NCBI RefSeq assembly: GCF_000522985.1
Contig: NZ_CP007128.1
Coordinates: 558,001 to 622,000, forward strand
DNA from: Gemmatirosa kalamazoonensis
GTDB lineage: Bacteria > Gemmatimonadota > Gemmatimonadetes > Gemmatimonadales > Gemmatimonadaceae
DNA: 64,000 nucleotides
Direction of reading: 5' to 3'
Each line of letters begins with the position of its first letter. Within the stretch, counting starts at the first letter, position 1. Under the pieces are notes generated by a model, which saw only the letters and a list, made by a program, of their open reading frames with translations, was not told the DNA's origin and searched no databases. Positions 8,673 through 18,297 of this stretch are shown in pieces. The position numbers and the translations under genes were made by a program.

Positions 8673-10451
8673 ATGCGTTCCGGTGCCGCGGTCGCCTGCC
8701 TCGCACTGCTCGCGCCGCTCGCCCTCGCGCAGTCCACGGCGCCCCCCCGGTCCCGCCCTCGCTCCGCGCCGGAATCCGTCGCCGCCGCGCGCCGCGCCCA
8801 GCGCGACTTCGAGCTGCGCCGCCGCGACCGGATGCCGACGTGGCCCGGCGGATCGGGTGGGCCGTGCGACGTCCGCATCGGCCGCCTCTGCTACTGGGAC
8901 AACAATCATGAGATCCCGCCGCCGCTCGAGCCGGCGGCCATCGCGACCGCCCGCGACGCGCTGATCGAGCGGCTGTCGCGCGCCGCGCACGACGACTCCA
9001 CGAGCGACTGGGTCGCCGGCCAGTCGGTGCGCTACCTCGTGGAGGCGCGACGGTGGGACGACGCGCTGCGCGCGGCCACGGCCTGTCGCGGCACGGCATG
9101 GTGGTGCGCCGCGCTCCGCGGCTTCGCGTGGCACGAGCGCAGCGACCACGCCGCCGCCGCCGCCGCGTTCGACTCCGCGCTCGCGCTCATGCCGTCCGCC
9201 GAGCGTTGTCGCTGGACCGACCTCGCGTGGTGGCTCGAGGGCGCGCTGGAGCGCAGCTACAAGCGGCAGCCGTGCGGCCCCGCGCGCGACGCGTGGGAGC
9301 GGCGCTTCTGGGTCGCCGCGCGGCCGCTGCTCTCGCTCCCCGGCAACGACCTGCGCAGCGAGCTGCTGGCGCGCCGCACGATGTCGCGCATCCGCTCCGA
9401 GGGCGCCATCGAGTACCAGATGGCGTGGGGCGACGACCTCGCGGAGTCCGAGGTGCGCTTCGGGTGGCCCACCGCGTGGTCGGCCGCCGACCGCACGATG
9501 ATGCTCGGCAGCGAGTCGCGCTCCGTCATCGGACACGAGCCGACGCCGAGCTACGCGTTCGTGCCGCGCGCCGACGCGGTCGAGTCGCCGACGACGAGCG
9601 AGGCCGACGACTGGGAGCTCGACGCGCGGCTTCCCGCGATGCGCTACGCACCGCGCTACGCGTGGCGCGGCGTGCGCCCGCTCGAGCATCAGCTCGCGCG
9701 CTTCCGCCGCGGCGACTCCACGCTCGTCGTCGGTGCGTGGAGCGTCGCGCGGGACGGCGTGTGGCACGGCGACTCCGCGCGCGCCGACTCCGCGCGCGAC
9801 CTGCGGCGCCGTATGCCGCGTGACTCGACGCGCCCGGACACGCTGCGTGCCGCGCTCGTGCTCGTCGACACCGCGGGCCGCATGACGACGGTGGCGCGCG
9901 ACAGCGCGACGACCGCCGGCGCGCTGATCGTCGCCGTGCCGCGCGCGGCGTATCTGGCGAGCGTCGAGCTGCTCGCCCCCGCGCGCGGCCGCGCCGCCCG
10001 CGCGCGCACGGGGCTCGCCCCGCTGCCGCGCGACACGGTCGTCTCCGATCTGCTGCTCCTCGCGCACGCCGCCGCGCCCGGTGCGACGGTGGAGCAGCTC
10101 GCGCGCGACGCGCTCGGCACGCACACCATCGTCGCCGGCATGCCGGTGGGACTCTACTGGGAGACGTACCTGCCGCGCGCGGACTCCGCCGAGGTCACGG
10201 TGCAGGCCACGCGCATCGACGCCGCGTGGTACGCGCGACTCGGCCGCGCCCTCAAGCTCGCCGGCGGCCCGCCGACGCCGGTCGCCGTCCGCTTCGTGGA
10301 CGCCGCGCGGCCTAACGACGTCGCCGCCGCCCGCTCCCTCGCCCTCACCTGGCCCCCCGACGCCACCGGCACCTATCGCCTCGAGGTGACGGTGCGCACC
10401 GGCGACCGCGCCGCAACCGCAACGGACACGGTGCGAGTCGTTCGAGACTGA
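8673..10451 (+). CDS. Secreted protein of unknown function
   Basis: The 592-residue protein has a clear signal peptide (GAAVACLALLAPLALAQ). The mature part is Arg-, Asp- and Trp-rich. An early half, with helix-rich segments such as HERSDHAAAAAAFDSALALM, could be TPR-like. The C-terminal half (residues about 400-590) resembles beta-sandwich segments ending TYRLEVTVRTGDRAA. I recognise no catalytic motif. The start ATG at 8673 directly follows the octamer palindrome, so promoter and ribosome site must lie inside or very near the repeat. The next gene begins about 110 bp downstream. Confidence 0.7.
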   Translation: MRSGAAVACLALLAPLALAQSTAPPRSRPRSAPESVAAARRAQRDFELRRRDRMPTWPGGSGGPCDVRIGRLCYWDNNHEIPPPLEPAAIATARDALIERLSRAAHDDSTSDWVAGQSVRYLVEARRWDDALRAATACRGTAWWCAALRGFAWHERSDHAAAAAAFDSALALMPSAERCRWTDLAWWLEGALERSYKRQPCGPARDAWERRFWVAARPLLSLPGNDLRSELLARRTMSRIRSEGAIEYQMAWGDDLAESEVRFGWPTAWSAADRTMMLGSESRSVIGHEPTPSYAFVPRADAVESPTTSEADDWELDARLPAMRYAPRYAWRGVRPLEHQLARFRRGDSTLVVGAWSVARDGVWHGDSARADSARDLRRRMPRDSTRPDTLRAALVLVDTAGRMTTVARDSATTAGALIVAVPRAAYLASVELLAPARGRAARARTGLAPLPRDTVVSDLLLLAHAAAPGATVEQLARDALGTHTIVAGMPVGLYWETYLPRADSAEVTVQATRIDAAWYARLGRALKLAGGPPTPVAVRFVDAARPNDVAAARSLALTWPPDATGTYRLEVTVRTGDRAATATDTVRVVRD

Positions 10452-10564
10452 GAACGGCCGAATCGAGTGCCGTGCAAGCGCGTGGCGCTTCCGCAGCTCC
10501 GGCGTCCGCAGTTTCCGGTTCCGCAGTTTCGGCTTCCGCCGCCTCCGTGGATAGATTCGGGCCC

Positions 10565-11662
10565 ATGACACGAGTAGTGCTCGACGCCGCCGCCTACCGC
10601 GCGCTCACGAAGTCTCTCGACGCCGCCGCCGCGCGCGACGCCGCGCGCGCGCTCGTCGAGGGCGACGGCCGGCGCGGGCTGCGCGGCGCGGCGAGCCCGT
10701 TCGCGCTCTGGTCGCTGCTCGCCGACGTCGCGGCCTCGGTCGCGCCGCCCGCGCGTGGCGAGCGCGCGCCGAGCGAGCAGGCGCGGGAGCGGGCGCACGA
10801 GCGCGCGGGACGCGCCCGCGTGGCGCTCGCCGCGTGCGCGATCCACGCCGCGAAGGATCGCGGCGCGCCCGGCACGCACCCGTTCCTCCTGCTCGACGAT
10901 CCCGAGAGCCGGCTCTGCGCCGCGCTCGGCCTGCAGGCGCCGCCGGGGCTCGCCGCGTGGAACGAGTACCTCGCGTCGCTCGCCGCGGAGCTCGCCGAGG
11001 AGCCCACGCAGGAGCGCGCCCAACGCCTCGCCGCGCCGCTCGCCCACGTCGGCGAGCGCGCGCGCAGCATCGCCGAGGACTACGCCGACGAGATGCAGGA
11101 CGCGGTGCTCGGCGCCTATGACGCCGCGTCGGACCGCTGGGACTGGACCGACGCCATGACCGACGACGCTCGCCAGCAGGCGCTCGCCGGCCCGCTCGCG
11201 CCGGAGCCCTACGAGCGCGCGCCGGAGGGCGCCATCGGCGAGCCGCTGCTGCTCGACGTGCTGCGCCGCGACCCGCTGCTGCGCGCCGTCGCCGTCCGCC
11301 GCGCGGCGCGTGCGCACCGCCTCGTCGCCGGCGCCGCTACCGGCGCGACCGACGCCGCCACCATGCTGCGCGCCGGCGAGACCGTCGACGCCGAAGCCGA
11401 GCCGACGCTCGACGAGGCCGCGTGCGTCGCCGAGGTGTTCCCCGCCGGGCTGACGCTCGCGCGCGAGGTGCTGCGCCGCGTCATCGCCGGCGACCTCGAG
11501 ATGGCCGGCCGCGCGGCGCGGCGGTGGCTGTGGGATCTGCACGTCGCGTTAGGCCTGCGCGACGAGCGCGGCGTCACCGGCGCGCCGCCGCTGATCGACG
11601 CCGTCGCCGGCGTGCCGGGCATGGAGTCCATCGACGCCTACCGGCACGCGGCCGGCGCGTGA
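10565..11662 (+). CDS. Uncharacterised Ala/Arg-rich protein in ABC operon
   Basis: The 365-residue protein is soluble and strongly helical, with many Ala, Arg and Glu residues; no signal peptide, membrane segment or nucleotide-binding motif is visible. The start ATG at 10565 (MTRVVLDAAAYRAL) follows a 110-bp spacer of degenerate TTCCGCAG-like words. The stop overlaps the GTG of the permease (GTGA), so the two are translationally coupled and the protein may serve the importer. It occupies the place where the ATPase of an Rbs-type system would be expected, but it has no Walker A or LSGGQ motif. Its function is unknown. Confidence 0.6.
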   Translation: MTRVVLDAAAYRALTKSLDAAAARDAARALVEGDGRRGLRGAASPFALWSLLADVAASVAPPARGERAPSEQARERAHERAGRARVALAACAIHAAKDRGAPGTHPFLLLDDPESRLCAALGLQAPPGLAAWNEYLASLAAELAEEPTQERAQRLAAPLAHVGERARSIAEDYADEMQDAVLGAYDAASDRWDWTDAMTDDARQQALAGPLAPEPYERAPEGAIGEPLLLDVLRRDPLLRAVAVRRAARAHRLVAGAATGATDAATMLRAGETVDAEAEPTLDEAACVAEVFPAGLTLAREVLRRVIAGDLEMAGRAARRWLWDLHVALGLRDERGVTGAPPLIDAVAGVPGMESIDAYRHAAGA

Positions 11663-12612
11663 CGCTCGCGCGCCTCCTGCACCGCCGCGAGGCCGGCACG
11701 TTCGCCGGGCTGCTGCTGCTCTCCCTCGTGCTGTGGGCGGCGACGCCGTACTTCGCCACCGTCGACAACCTCGTCAACGTTCTCGAGCAGTCGGCGATCG
11801 TCGGCGTGCTGTCCGTCGGCATGACGTTCGTGATTCTCACCGGCGGGATCGATCTCTCCGTCGGCTCGCTCGTCGCGCTCGCCGGCATCGCGTTCGGCGC
11901 CGCGTCGCACGCCGGTCTGCCGACGGTGCTCGCCGTGCTCGCCGCGCTCGTCGTCGGCGGCGCGTCGGGTCTCGCGAACGGGCTCCTCGTCTCCCCGGGG
12001 CGTCTCCCGCCGTTCATCGCCACGCTCGGCACCATGTCCGTCGCGCGCGGGGCGGCGCTCATGCTCACCGGCGGGCGGCCGATCTCCGGCTTCCCGACGT
12101 CGGTGCGCGCCATCGCGCACGCCGAGCCGTTAGGCATTCCGGCGCCGGTGCTGCTCATGCTCGCCGTCTACGCGGCCGCGCACGTCGCGCTCACGCGCAC
12201 GGTCCTCGGCCGGTACGTCTACGCGGTGGGCGGCAACGAGGTCGCCGCCGCGCTCTCCGGCGTGAGCGTGTCGGCGTGGAAGCGCGTGGTCTACGTCCTG
12301 AGCGGCGTCGCGAGCGCGCTCACCGGCGTGCTCCTCGTGGCGCGGCTCGACTCCGCGCAGCCCGTCGCGGGCCTCGGCTACGAGCTCGACGCGATCGCCG
12401 CCGTCGTCATCGGCGGCGCGAGCCTCATGGGCGGCGCCGGCACCGTCCTCGGCACGCTCGTCGGCGCGCTGCTCATGACGGTGCTGCGCAACGGTCTCAA
12501 CCTCCTCAGCGTCTCGTCGTACCTCCAGCAGGTCGCCATCGGCCTCGTCATCATCGCCGCGGTGGTCGTCGACATGACGCTCCGCCGCCGCTCGGAGAAG
12601 CCCACCAAATGA
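11659..12612 (+). CDS. Ribose-type ABC transporter permease (RbsC-like)
   Basis: The 317-residue integral membrane protein has about eight to ten hydrophobic segments. Family signatures include VGMTFVILTGGIDLSVGSLVAL and the cytoplasmic VYAVGGNEVAAALSGVSV loop, which contacts the ATPase in sugar (BPL/CUT2) importers. It starts at GTG 11659, overlapping the preceding stop, and ends overlapping the binding-protein ATG (ATGA). No ATP-binding subunit is encoded nearby, so one must be borrowed from elsewhere in the genome. Confidence 0.92.
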   Translation: MTLARLLHRREAGTFAGLLLLSLVLWAATPYFATVDNLVNVLEQSAIVGVLSVGMTFVILTGGIDLSVGSLVALAGIAFGAASHAGLPTVLAVLAALVVGGASGLANGLLVSPGRLPPFIATLGTMSVARGAALMLTGGRPISGFPTSVRAIAHAEPLGIPAPVLLMLAVYAAAHVALTRTVLGRYVYAVGGNEVAAALSGVSVSAWKRVVYVLSGVASALTGVLLVARLDSAQPVAGLGYELDAIAAVVIGGASLMGGAGTVLGTLVGALLMTVLRNGLNLLSVSSYLQQVAIGLVIIAAVVVDMTLRRRSEKPTK

Positions 12613-13553
12613 CGCGCTCCCGCCTAACGATCGTCGCCGCGCTCCTGCTCGCGGCATTGAACGCCTGCAACCGCGGCCCCGACGCCGGCAAGCCCGTCGT
12701 CGCGCTCGTGCCGAAGACGTTGAACAACCCGTTCTTCGTCGACATGGTGCAGGGCGCGACCGCCGCCGCCGACAGCCTCGGCGTGCGGCTCGTCGTCGAG
12801 GCGCCGGAGCGCGAGATCGATCCCAACGCGCAGATGCAGATCGTCGAGAACCTCGTGCAGCGCGGCGTGAAGGTGCTCGCCATCGTGCCGAACGGCTCGC
12901 GCGAGATCGTCCCCGCCGTCGTGAAGGCGAACCGGGCGGGCATCCCCGTCGTGAACGTCGACACGCGCCTCGACACCGCCGCGCTGCGTCAGGCGGGCGG
13001 CACGATCGCCACGTTCATCGGATCGGACAACGTCGACGGCGGCCGCCTCGCCGGGAAGTTCCTCGCCGAGCAGCTCGGCGGCCGCGGCGACGTCGCGGTG
13101 CTCGAGGGCGTGCCGGGCCACGAGACGAGCGACTCGCGCCTGCGCGGCTTCCGCGAGGCGGTCGCCGGGTTCCCGAACGTCCGCATCGTCAGCTCGCAGC
13201 CGGCGAACATGGAGCGCGACCAGGCGTTCAACGTCACGCAGAACACGCTGCAGGCACACCCCCAGGTGCGCGGCTTCTTCGCCGCGAACGACGTCATGGC
13301 GCTCGGCGCGCTCGAGGCGATCGCCGCGGCGCGCAAGGCACCGCCGCCGCTCGTCGTCGGCTTCGACGCGCAGGCCGATGCGCGCACCGCCATCCGCGAT
13401 GGCCGCCTCGCCGCGTCCATCGCCCAGCACCCGGCCGAGATGGGCCGCCGCGCCGTCGAGAGCGCGTGGAAGCTGCTGCACAAGCAGCCCGTCCCCGCCG
13501 AGCAGCCGGTCGCCATCGAGCTCGTGACGAAGGCGAACGCCGGCGCGCCCTAG
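12609..13553 (+). CDS. Ribose-type substrate-binding lipoprotein (RbsB-like)
   Basis: The 314-residue periplasmic binding protein starts with a lipoprotein signal (LLLAALNAC, Cys19). The type I binding-protein fold is clear: VALVPKTLNNPFFVDMVQGA, IVPNGSREIVPAV, GIPVVNVDT, FIGSDNVDGG and GFFAANDVMALGALEA. It should deliver a monosaccharide or similar ligand to the permease encoded just upstream. The ATG overlaps the permease stop by four bases. Its own stop overlaps the stop of the convergent exporter gene within the tetramer CTAG at 13550-13553. Confidence 0.92.
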   Translation: MTRSRLTIVAALLLAALNACNRGPDAGKPVVALVPKTLNNPFFVDMVQGATAAADSLGVRLVVEAPEREIDPNAQMQIVENLVQRGVKVLAIVPNGSREIVPAVVKANRAGIPVVNVDTRLDTAALRQAGGTIATFIGSDNVDGGRLAGKFLAEQLGGRGDVAVLEGVPGHETSDSRLRGFREAVAGFPNVRIVSSQPANMERDQAFNVTQNTLQAHPQVRGFFAANDVMALGALEAIAAARKAPPPLVVGFDAQADARTAIRDGRLAASIAQHPAEMGRRAVESAWKLLHKQPVPAEQPVAIELVTKANAGAP

Positions 13554-14410
13554 CCTAACGCGAGCGCGAGCACGCCTAACAGCATCACCGCCGCCGCGAC
13601 GAGGCGCCGCGCGACGTCGCCCTCCTTCAGGATCCGCGCGCCCATCACCGCGCCCACGAGAATGCTGATCTCGCGCGCCGGCGCGAGGTACGACACCGGC
13701 GTCGTGCGCATCGCGATCATCACGAGCAGGTAGGACAGCGGGTTCAGCACGCCGACGCCGAGCGCGGCGGCGCGGTGCCGCCGCCACGCCTCGCGCACGA
13801 GCGTTCGCCCCTTCCACGCGACCGGCGCGAGCAGCAGCACCCGCGCGAGGCTCGTCGCCCACTCCATGAGGAGCGGCGAGATCCCGCGCGTCGCCACCGC
13901 GTACTTGTCCCACACGGTGTACGCGGCGATCAGCACCCCGGTGGCCAGCCCGAACGCCACACCCGCGCGGCGCGAGCCCTCGCCATTTCCCGGCGACGCG
14001 AACAGCAGCACGCCGATCACCACGAGCAGCATGCCCGCGACGGCGACCACGCTCGGCCGCTCGCCTAACAGAACCACCGCCGCGGTCGCCGACAGCAGCG
14101 GCCCCGTGCCGCGCGCGAGCGGGTAGACGACCGACAGATCGCCGTCGCGGTAGCCGCGCTGGAGCACGAGGAAGTACGCCAGGTGCACGAGCGCGCTGCC
14201 GGCCACGAGCCCGAGATCGAGCGCACCGAGCGGCGGCGCGTCGCGCAGCACCCACAGCGCCGCGGGCGTGTACAGCGCCGCCGACAGCGCGCCGTACAGC
14301 CACACGAACGCCGGTGCGCTCGTCGTCGCGCTCACGCGCTTCGCGAGCAGGTTCCACGTCGCGTGGACGAACGCGGCGGCCAGCACGAGCGACAGCGCGG
14401 CGACGGACAC
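13550..14410 (-). CDS. EamA/DMT-family transporter
   Basis: This is a roughly 286-residue membrane protein with about ten hydrophobic segments arranged as two EamA repeats, the first beginning VSVAALSLVLAAAFVHATWN. Short LLAKRVS and LGERPSVVAVAGMLLVVIGV stretches are typical of drug/metabolite exporters. I place the start at the GTG at 14410 with an AGG-rich site a few bases upstream; residues further upstream look non-coding. The last codons contain the heptamer GCCTAAC. The substrate is unknown. Confidence 0.8.
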   Translation of the reverse strand: MSVAALSLVLAAAFVHATWNLLAKRVSATTSAPAFVWLYGALSAALYTPAALWVLRDAPPLGALDLGLVAGSALVHLAYFLVLQRGYRDGDLSVVYPLARGTGPLLSATAAVVLLGERPSVVAVAGMLLVVIGVLLFASPGNGEGSRRAGVAFGLATGVLIAAYTVWDKYAVATRGISPLLMEWATSLARVLLLAPVAWKGRTLVREAWRRHRAAALGVGVLNPLSYLLVMIAMRTTPVSYLAPAREISILVGAVMGARILKEGDVARRLVAAAVMLLGVLALALG

Positions 14411-14669
14411 GGGGCACCTCACGCGAACGAGGGGACGGCTGCGCGCGCCTGCGGCGCGCCAACCTATCCCCTCGAGCGATTTGCGCTTCGGGTGCCTGCC
14501 GCCTCGGCCGGGCGGCTTTCCGTGGCGCTCGGTCCAGCGCACGCGTTAGGCAGTTCGCCGCGCTGCCGCGTGCCGGAACCCTAGCCACCAGCCGGTTGGG
14601 TCGCCGCGAAGCTGCCGCCCTCCGCCGCGGCCGTCAAGCATCGGTCGCAGCGACCCGTCTCATCGCGCG

Positions 14670-15959
14670 CTACGGCACCACGGTCAGCGTCGTCGTGATC
14701 GACTGCGCGCCCGCCGTCGCCGTGACCGTCACCGTGACCGGCGACGTCGTCGCCGCGGTCGTGAACGTGAGCGAGCGGACCTGCGGCGGCACGGGCACCG
14801 TCGTCGTCGCGGGCACGGTCACGAGTTGCGGGTGGTCGCTCGTTAGGCTCACCGTCACCGGCGCCGTCACGCCGCTCGATGCGGTCAGCGTCGCGATCGC
14901 GTTCAGCCCACCCGTCACCGTCGTCGGGCGCACCGTGAACGACGCGAGCGGCGGCGGCGGCGGTGTCACCGACAGCGTCGCCGTCGCGGTCCCGGGGCTC
15001 GGCGCCGTCTCGCCGACCTGCACGGTGTTGCTCGATCCGTCCACCAGCGTCGTCGTGATCCCGCCGGTCGTGGTGCCGCGCGCGGCGCGCAGCGTGATCG
15101 TCTGCGTGGTGGGCACCGGCGTCGTCGCGACCGGCGCGTCGACCTGGTCGGTCCCCGCCGGCACGAGCGCCGTCGACGGCACGCTCGCCGCGGCGCCCGA
15201 CGACGTCAGCGACACCGGGAATCCGCCGAGCGGCGCCTTGCCCGTGAGCTTCACGCGAGCCGTCGCCGCGCCGCCTCCCACCACCGTCGGCGGCAGCACG
15301 AGCAGCGCGCCGATCGTCGGCGGCAGCAGCGTGAACGTCGCGCTGGTCGGTGTGCCCGACGCACCGAGCGCCGCATCGAACGACACCGTCGTCTGCCGAC
15401 CGACCGGCGTCGTCGCGATCGCGAACGACGTCGACGTCGCGTTCGCCGGCACGGTGACCGTGGCCGGGAACGTCGCCGGCCCCGACGCCAGCGCCGGCCG
15501 CACCGTCACCGTCGCGCCGCCGGGAGGCGCCGCGCCGTCGAGCGTGATCGTCCCCGTGACGCCCGTGCCGCCGATCGCCGATGCCGGCGCCGCCGTCAGC
15601 GAGAGGATCGACGCCGGGACCACGGTCAGCGTCGCCGTGCCCGTGCCGCCGAGCACCGCCGCCTTCAGCGTCACCGTGGTCGGCGCGGCGACGCCGAACG
15701 TGCGAACGGGGAACGTCGCGCTCACGCTCCCCGCCGCGATCGTGAGCTGCGACGTGCCGATCGCCGGCGCGAGCCGGCCGCCGAACTGCGCCACCGAATT
15801 GTTCGAGCTCGTGAGCGTGACCTCCACGCCTCCCGCCGGCGCCGGCGCGGCGAGCGCGATCGTCGCCGTGAGCGGGTTGCCGCCGACGATCTTCGGCGAC
15901 GACAGCGTGAGCGCGATCGGGATGGCGAGCGACGCGACGAGCGAGTGCACCACGGGCAT
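14670..15959 (-). CDS. Secreted Ig-like repeat protein
   Basis: The 429-residue protein has a short hydrophobic N-terminus (VVHSLVASLAIPIALTL) and then four to five beta-rich repeats of about 85-95 residues. Each holds a VxGGxxxTATIxL-type opening and a VTLTSS or VPATTTVP-type centre (for example PTTVTGGLNAIATLTASS). Thr, Val, Ala and Pro dominate; Cys is absent. This is typical of bacterial surface Ig-like modules used in adhesion or as spacers. No anchor or catalytic domain is present, so it may be secreted or part of a larger surface assembly. The 5' end is divergent from the exoribonuclease gene. Confidence 0.75.
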   Translation of the reverse strand: MPVVHSLVASLAIPIALTLSSPKIVGGNPLTATIALAAPAPAGGVEVTLTSSNNSVAQFGGRLAPAIGTSQLTIAAGSVSATFPVRTFGVAAPTTVTLKAAVLGGTGTATLTVVPASILSLTAAPASAIGGTGVTGTITLDGAAPPGGATVTVRPALASGPATFPATVTVPANATSTSFAIATTPVGRQTTVSFDAALGASGTPTSATFTLLPPTIGALLVLPPTVVGGGAATARVKLTGKAPLGGFPVSLTSSGAAASVPSTALVPAGTDQVDAPVATTPVPTTQTITLRAARGTTTGGITTTLVDGSSNTVQVGETAPSPGTATATLSVTPPPPPLASFTVRPTTVTGGLNAIATLTASSGVTAPVTVSLTSDHPQLVTVPATTTVPVPPQVRSLTFTTAATTSPVTVTVTATAGAQSITTTLTVVP

Positions 15960-16068
15960 GTGTCCCTCCTGGTCGCCAGGAAACGGACGCAGCCGCGCCG
16001 CATTCTCACCGCGCCGGCCCCGGCAGCCTACTTGCTCAGAATCACGCAGCGACCGAGCTTACTCGCCC

Positions 16069-17064
16069 ATGGCCCTCTTGTCTCTGCCGTCCCTGTCGTT
16101 CGGCGCCCGCGTCCAGCACGAGCTGCTGGTGCGCGAGCGCACGGAGAAGAAGATGGCGGCCACCGGCGAGCCGTTCGTCATCCTGACGCTCGGCAACCGG
16201 TCCGGGCAGATCGACACGGCGCCCATCTGGCCGAGCCAGATGGAGTGGGCCGACGGGGCCGACCGCGGGAAGATCGTCCAGGCCATCGGCGAGGTCGCGC
16301 CGTACGAGAAGAACGGGCAGCTCAAGCGTCAGCTCAAGCTCACCGCGCCGCTGCGCGTGCTCCCCGCGGAGCAGTTCAACCCCGAGGAGTTCCTTCCCCA
16401 CGTCGACGAGGACCTCGACGTGCTCTGGTCGGCGCTCGACCGGGCACGCAACACCGTGCGGTCGGAGACGTTGCGCCGCGTGCTGCAGCTCGTGTTCGGC
16501 GACGACGATTTCCGCACGCGCTTCGAGCGCGCCCCCGGCTCCACGAACGGCCATCACGCGAAGATGGGCGGGCTGCTGCAGCACACGCTCGAGGTCGCGC
16601 GCATCGCCGTCGCCGCCGCGAAGACCGTGCGCCGCGCGAACGAGGACCTCGTCGTCGTCGGCGCGCTGCTGCACGACATCGGCAAGGTGGAGGCGTACGA
16701 GATCGGCGCCGGCGGCTTCACCCACACGCCCTGCGGCCTCCTCGTCGGCCACGTCGTGCTCGGCATCCTCATGCTCGAGCGGCGCCTCGCGGCGTTCGGC
16801 AAGCCGCTGTGCAGCGACGCGCAGCTCGTGGAGCTCCAGCACCTGATCCTGTCGCACCACGGGAAGCTGGAGTTCGGCAGCCCCGTGGAGCCGATGACCG
16901 TCGAGGCGGAGATCGTCCACCGCGCCGACGAGGCGAGCGCGAAGGCCACCGACTTCCTCGACGCGCTCGACGACCCCGACCTGTGGGCCGACGGCGCCGA
17001 CACGTCGAAGCGAAGCTGGCGCCTGGGACGCCGCGTCTACCGCCGGAGCCACGACTGGGACTGA
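16069..17064 (+). CDS. YhaM-like 3'-5' exoribonuclease (OB fold + HD)
   Basis: The 331-residue protein has an N-terminal OB-fold nucleic-acid domain (residues about 20-100, FVILTLGNRSGQIDTAPIWP) followed by an HD domain with HHAKMGGLLQHTLEVARI and the metal-binding LLHDIGKVEAYE. This two-domain order matches YhaM/CBF1-type exoribonucleases that degrade RNA or single-stranded DNA from the 3' end. I chose the ATG at 16069 because the long in-frame extension upstream is antisense to the Ig-repeat gene. A GTCGCCGT-rich degenerate spacer follows the stop. Confidence 0.85.
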   Translation: MALLSLPSLSFGARVQHELLVRERTEKKMAATGEPFVILTLGNRSGQIDTAPIWPSQMEWADGADRGKIVQAIGEVAPYEKNGQLKRQLKLTAPLRVLPAEQFNPEEFLPHVDEDLDVLWSALDRARNTVRSETLRRVLQLVFGDDDFRTRFERAPGSTNGHHAKMGGLLQHTLEVARIAVAAAKTVRRANEDLVVVGALLHDIGKVEAYEIGAGGFTHTPCGLLVGHVVLGILMLERRLAAFGKPLCSDAQLVELQHLILSHHGKLEFGSPVEPMTVEAEIVHRADEASAKATDFLDALDDPDLWADGADTSKRSWRLGRRVYRRSHDWD

Positions 17065-17137
17065 CGGCCGCCGTTGGGCCGTCGGCGTTGGGCCGTCGCG
17101 GTCACGCCGTCGCCGTCACCCGGTCGCCGTTAGAGAG

Positions 17138-17989
17138 TTACGAGATCTCCTTCACCTTGGAGAGATCGTTCTTCCACGGCCACGCCGGCTTCTCCGAGTA
17201 GGGCTGCCCGAACACCGCGCGCAGCACGGGCTTCGGGTCCTCGGCCACGACGACGGCGCTGAGATGGTCGGCGAGGAGCTCCGTGTGGTCGAAGTCGCGG
17301 TACCGCCGGTACCCGTGACAGAAGCACAGCGGCCCCTTTCGCGTGAGGTTGCCGAGCCAGAAGTCGGGCATCAGCAGCGACTGGATCACGTAGAAGGAGT
17401 TCAGCGACTGGTAGCGCGGCAGCCCGCCGAGCAGCATGCCGTGCGGCAGCGAGCCGTGCTTCCCCCACTGCACGTCGATCGCGACCTGCCGCTTCGGCCA
17501 CGCGGTGTGGAGGATCGTCCCGTGCCAGTACGTCCACACCTCGGTGGGCGCCCCCGTCGTGTCGTAGCCGACCCAGACGATCTCCTCGTCGGTGGGCACG
17601 GTCCTGGGAATCCACGCGCCGAAGACATCGTCCTTCCACAGTAAGTGGTACGCGATGACTCGGCGGCTGGGATGCACGACGGCGACGGCGCGGCTCAACG
17701 GGAACCACTCGTCGTGCTGCAGGTAGAGCACTGGCGCGAGGGCCCGCGCCAGTCGGGCGACGCGTCCGGTGTCGGCACCGATGGTCTGCGGGGAGGGAAC
17801 GGGCGGGACGTGCGCATGGGGGCCGCACCCGGTGAGACCGGCCAGGAGCGGCAGCAACGCCAGCACCCCCCGTGTGACGAGACGCCTCAGCGCCAGTGCC
17901 CCGTCATGCGTAACTGTATCGAGCACGATCGATCGTCGCCGTGGCAGGCCTCGCCGCCACTGTGAACAGATCATTTTCGTGGTTACCAT
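17138..17989 (-). CDS. Putative lipoprotein, unknown function
   Basis: The 283-residue product has a lipoprotein signal (VLALLPLLAGLTGC). The mature region holds LYLQHDEWFPLSRAVAVVHP, IAYHLLWKDDVFGAW and EVWTYWHGTILHTAWP. His and Trp residues are numerous, and the tail PYSEKPAWPWKNDLSKVKE is polar. I do not recognise the family with confidence. The ATG at 17989 gives a long pre-signal; a GTG at 17914 would shorten it. It is divergent from the small zinc-ribbon gene. Confidence 0.65.
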   Translation of the reverse strand: MVTTKMICSQWRRGLPRRRSIVLDTVTHDGALALRRLVTRGVLALLPLLAGLTGCGPHAHVPPVPSPQTIGADTGRVARLARALAPVLYLQHDEWFPLSRAVAVVHPSRRVIAYHLLWKDDVFGAWIPRTVPTDEEIVWVGYDTTGAPTEVWTYWHGTILHTAWPKRQVAIDVQWGKHGSLPHGMLLGGLPRYQSLNSFYVIQSLLMPDFWLGNLTRKGPLCFCHGYRRYRDFDHTELLADHLSAVVVAEDPKPVLRAVFGQPYSEKPAWPWKNDLSKVKEIS

Positions 17990-18046
17990 TCAGGGGTGAA
18001 ACTCCGCTTCGTCAACTCGAAGCGGCGGCACCCATCAGGAGGGGTC

Positions 18047-18256
18047 ATGCGTAAGCCACGCCCGAACACGTACAACCCGGCGCAGGCGCTCCACCTCATC
18101 ACGAGCGATCGAGCCGGCACGCCACTCAGCTGTCCGTCCTGCTCCGGCCCCATCGAGAGAGACCCCTCCCAGATTCCCCCGCTGCCTCGCGCGCACGTCA
18201 CGTTGCGCTGCACGAGCTGCGGGCGTTTTGCTAAGTACATCGCCGGCGCCGCCTGA
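18047..18256 (+). CDS. Small zinc-ribbon protein
   Basis: The 69-residue protein carries two CxxC knuckles, LSCPSCSGPI and LRCTSCGRFAKY, spaced about 25 residues apart, consistent with one structural zinc. The start ATG at 18047 is supported by AGGAGGGG four bases upstream; an upstream ATG at 17996 lacks such a site. A strong rho-independent terminator follows about 40 bp after the stop. The role is unknown; such proteins often bind nucleic acid or other proteins. Confidence 0.65.
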   Translation: MRKPRPNTYNPAQALHLITSDRAGTPLSCPSCSGPIERDPSQIPPLPRAHVTLRCTSCGRFAKYIAGAA

Positions 18257-18297
18257 GCGTCGACTGATCGGCTGACGGGTACGAAGAGCAAGGAACG

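Noticed and set aside
14314-16068. A 916-residue reading that would extend the YhaM-like protein upstream
   Set aside because: It is antisense to the Ig-repeat gene, and the exoribonuclease is full length from the ATG at 16069.
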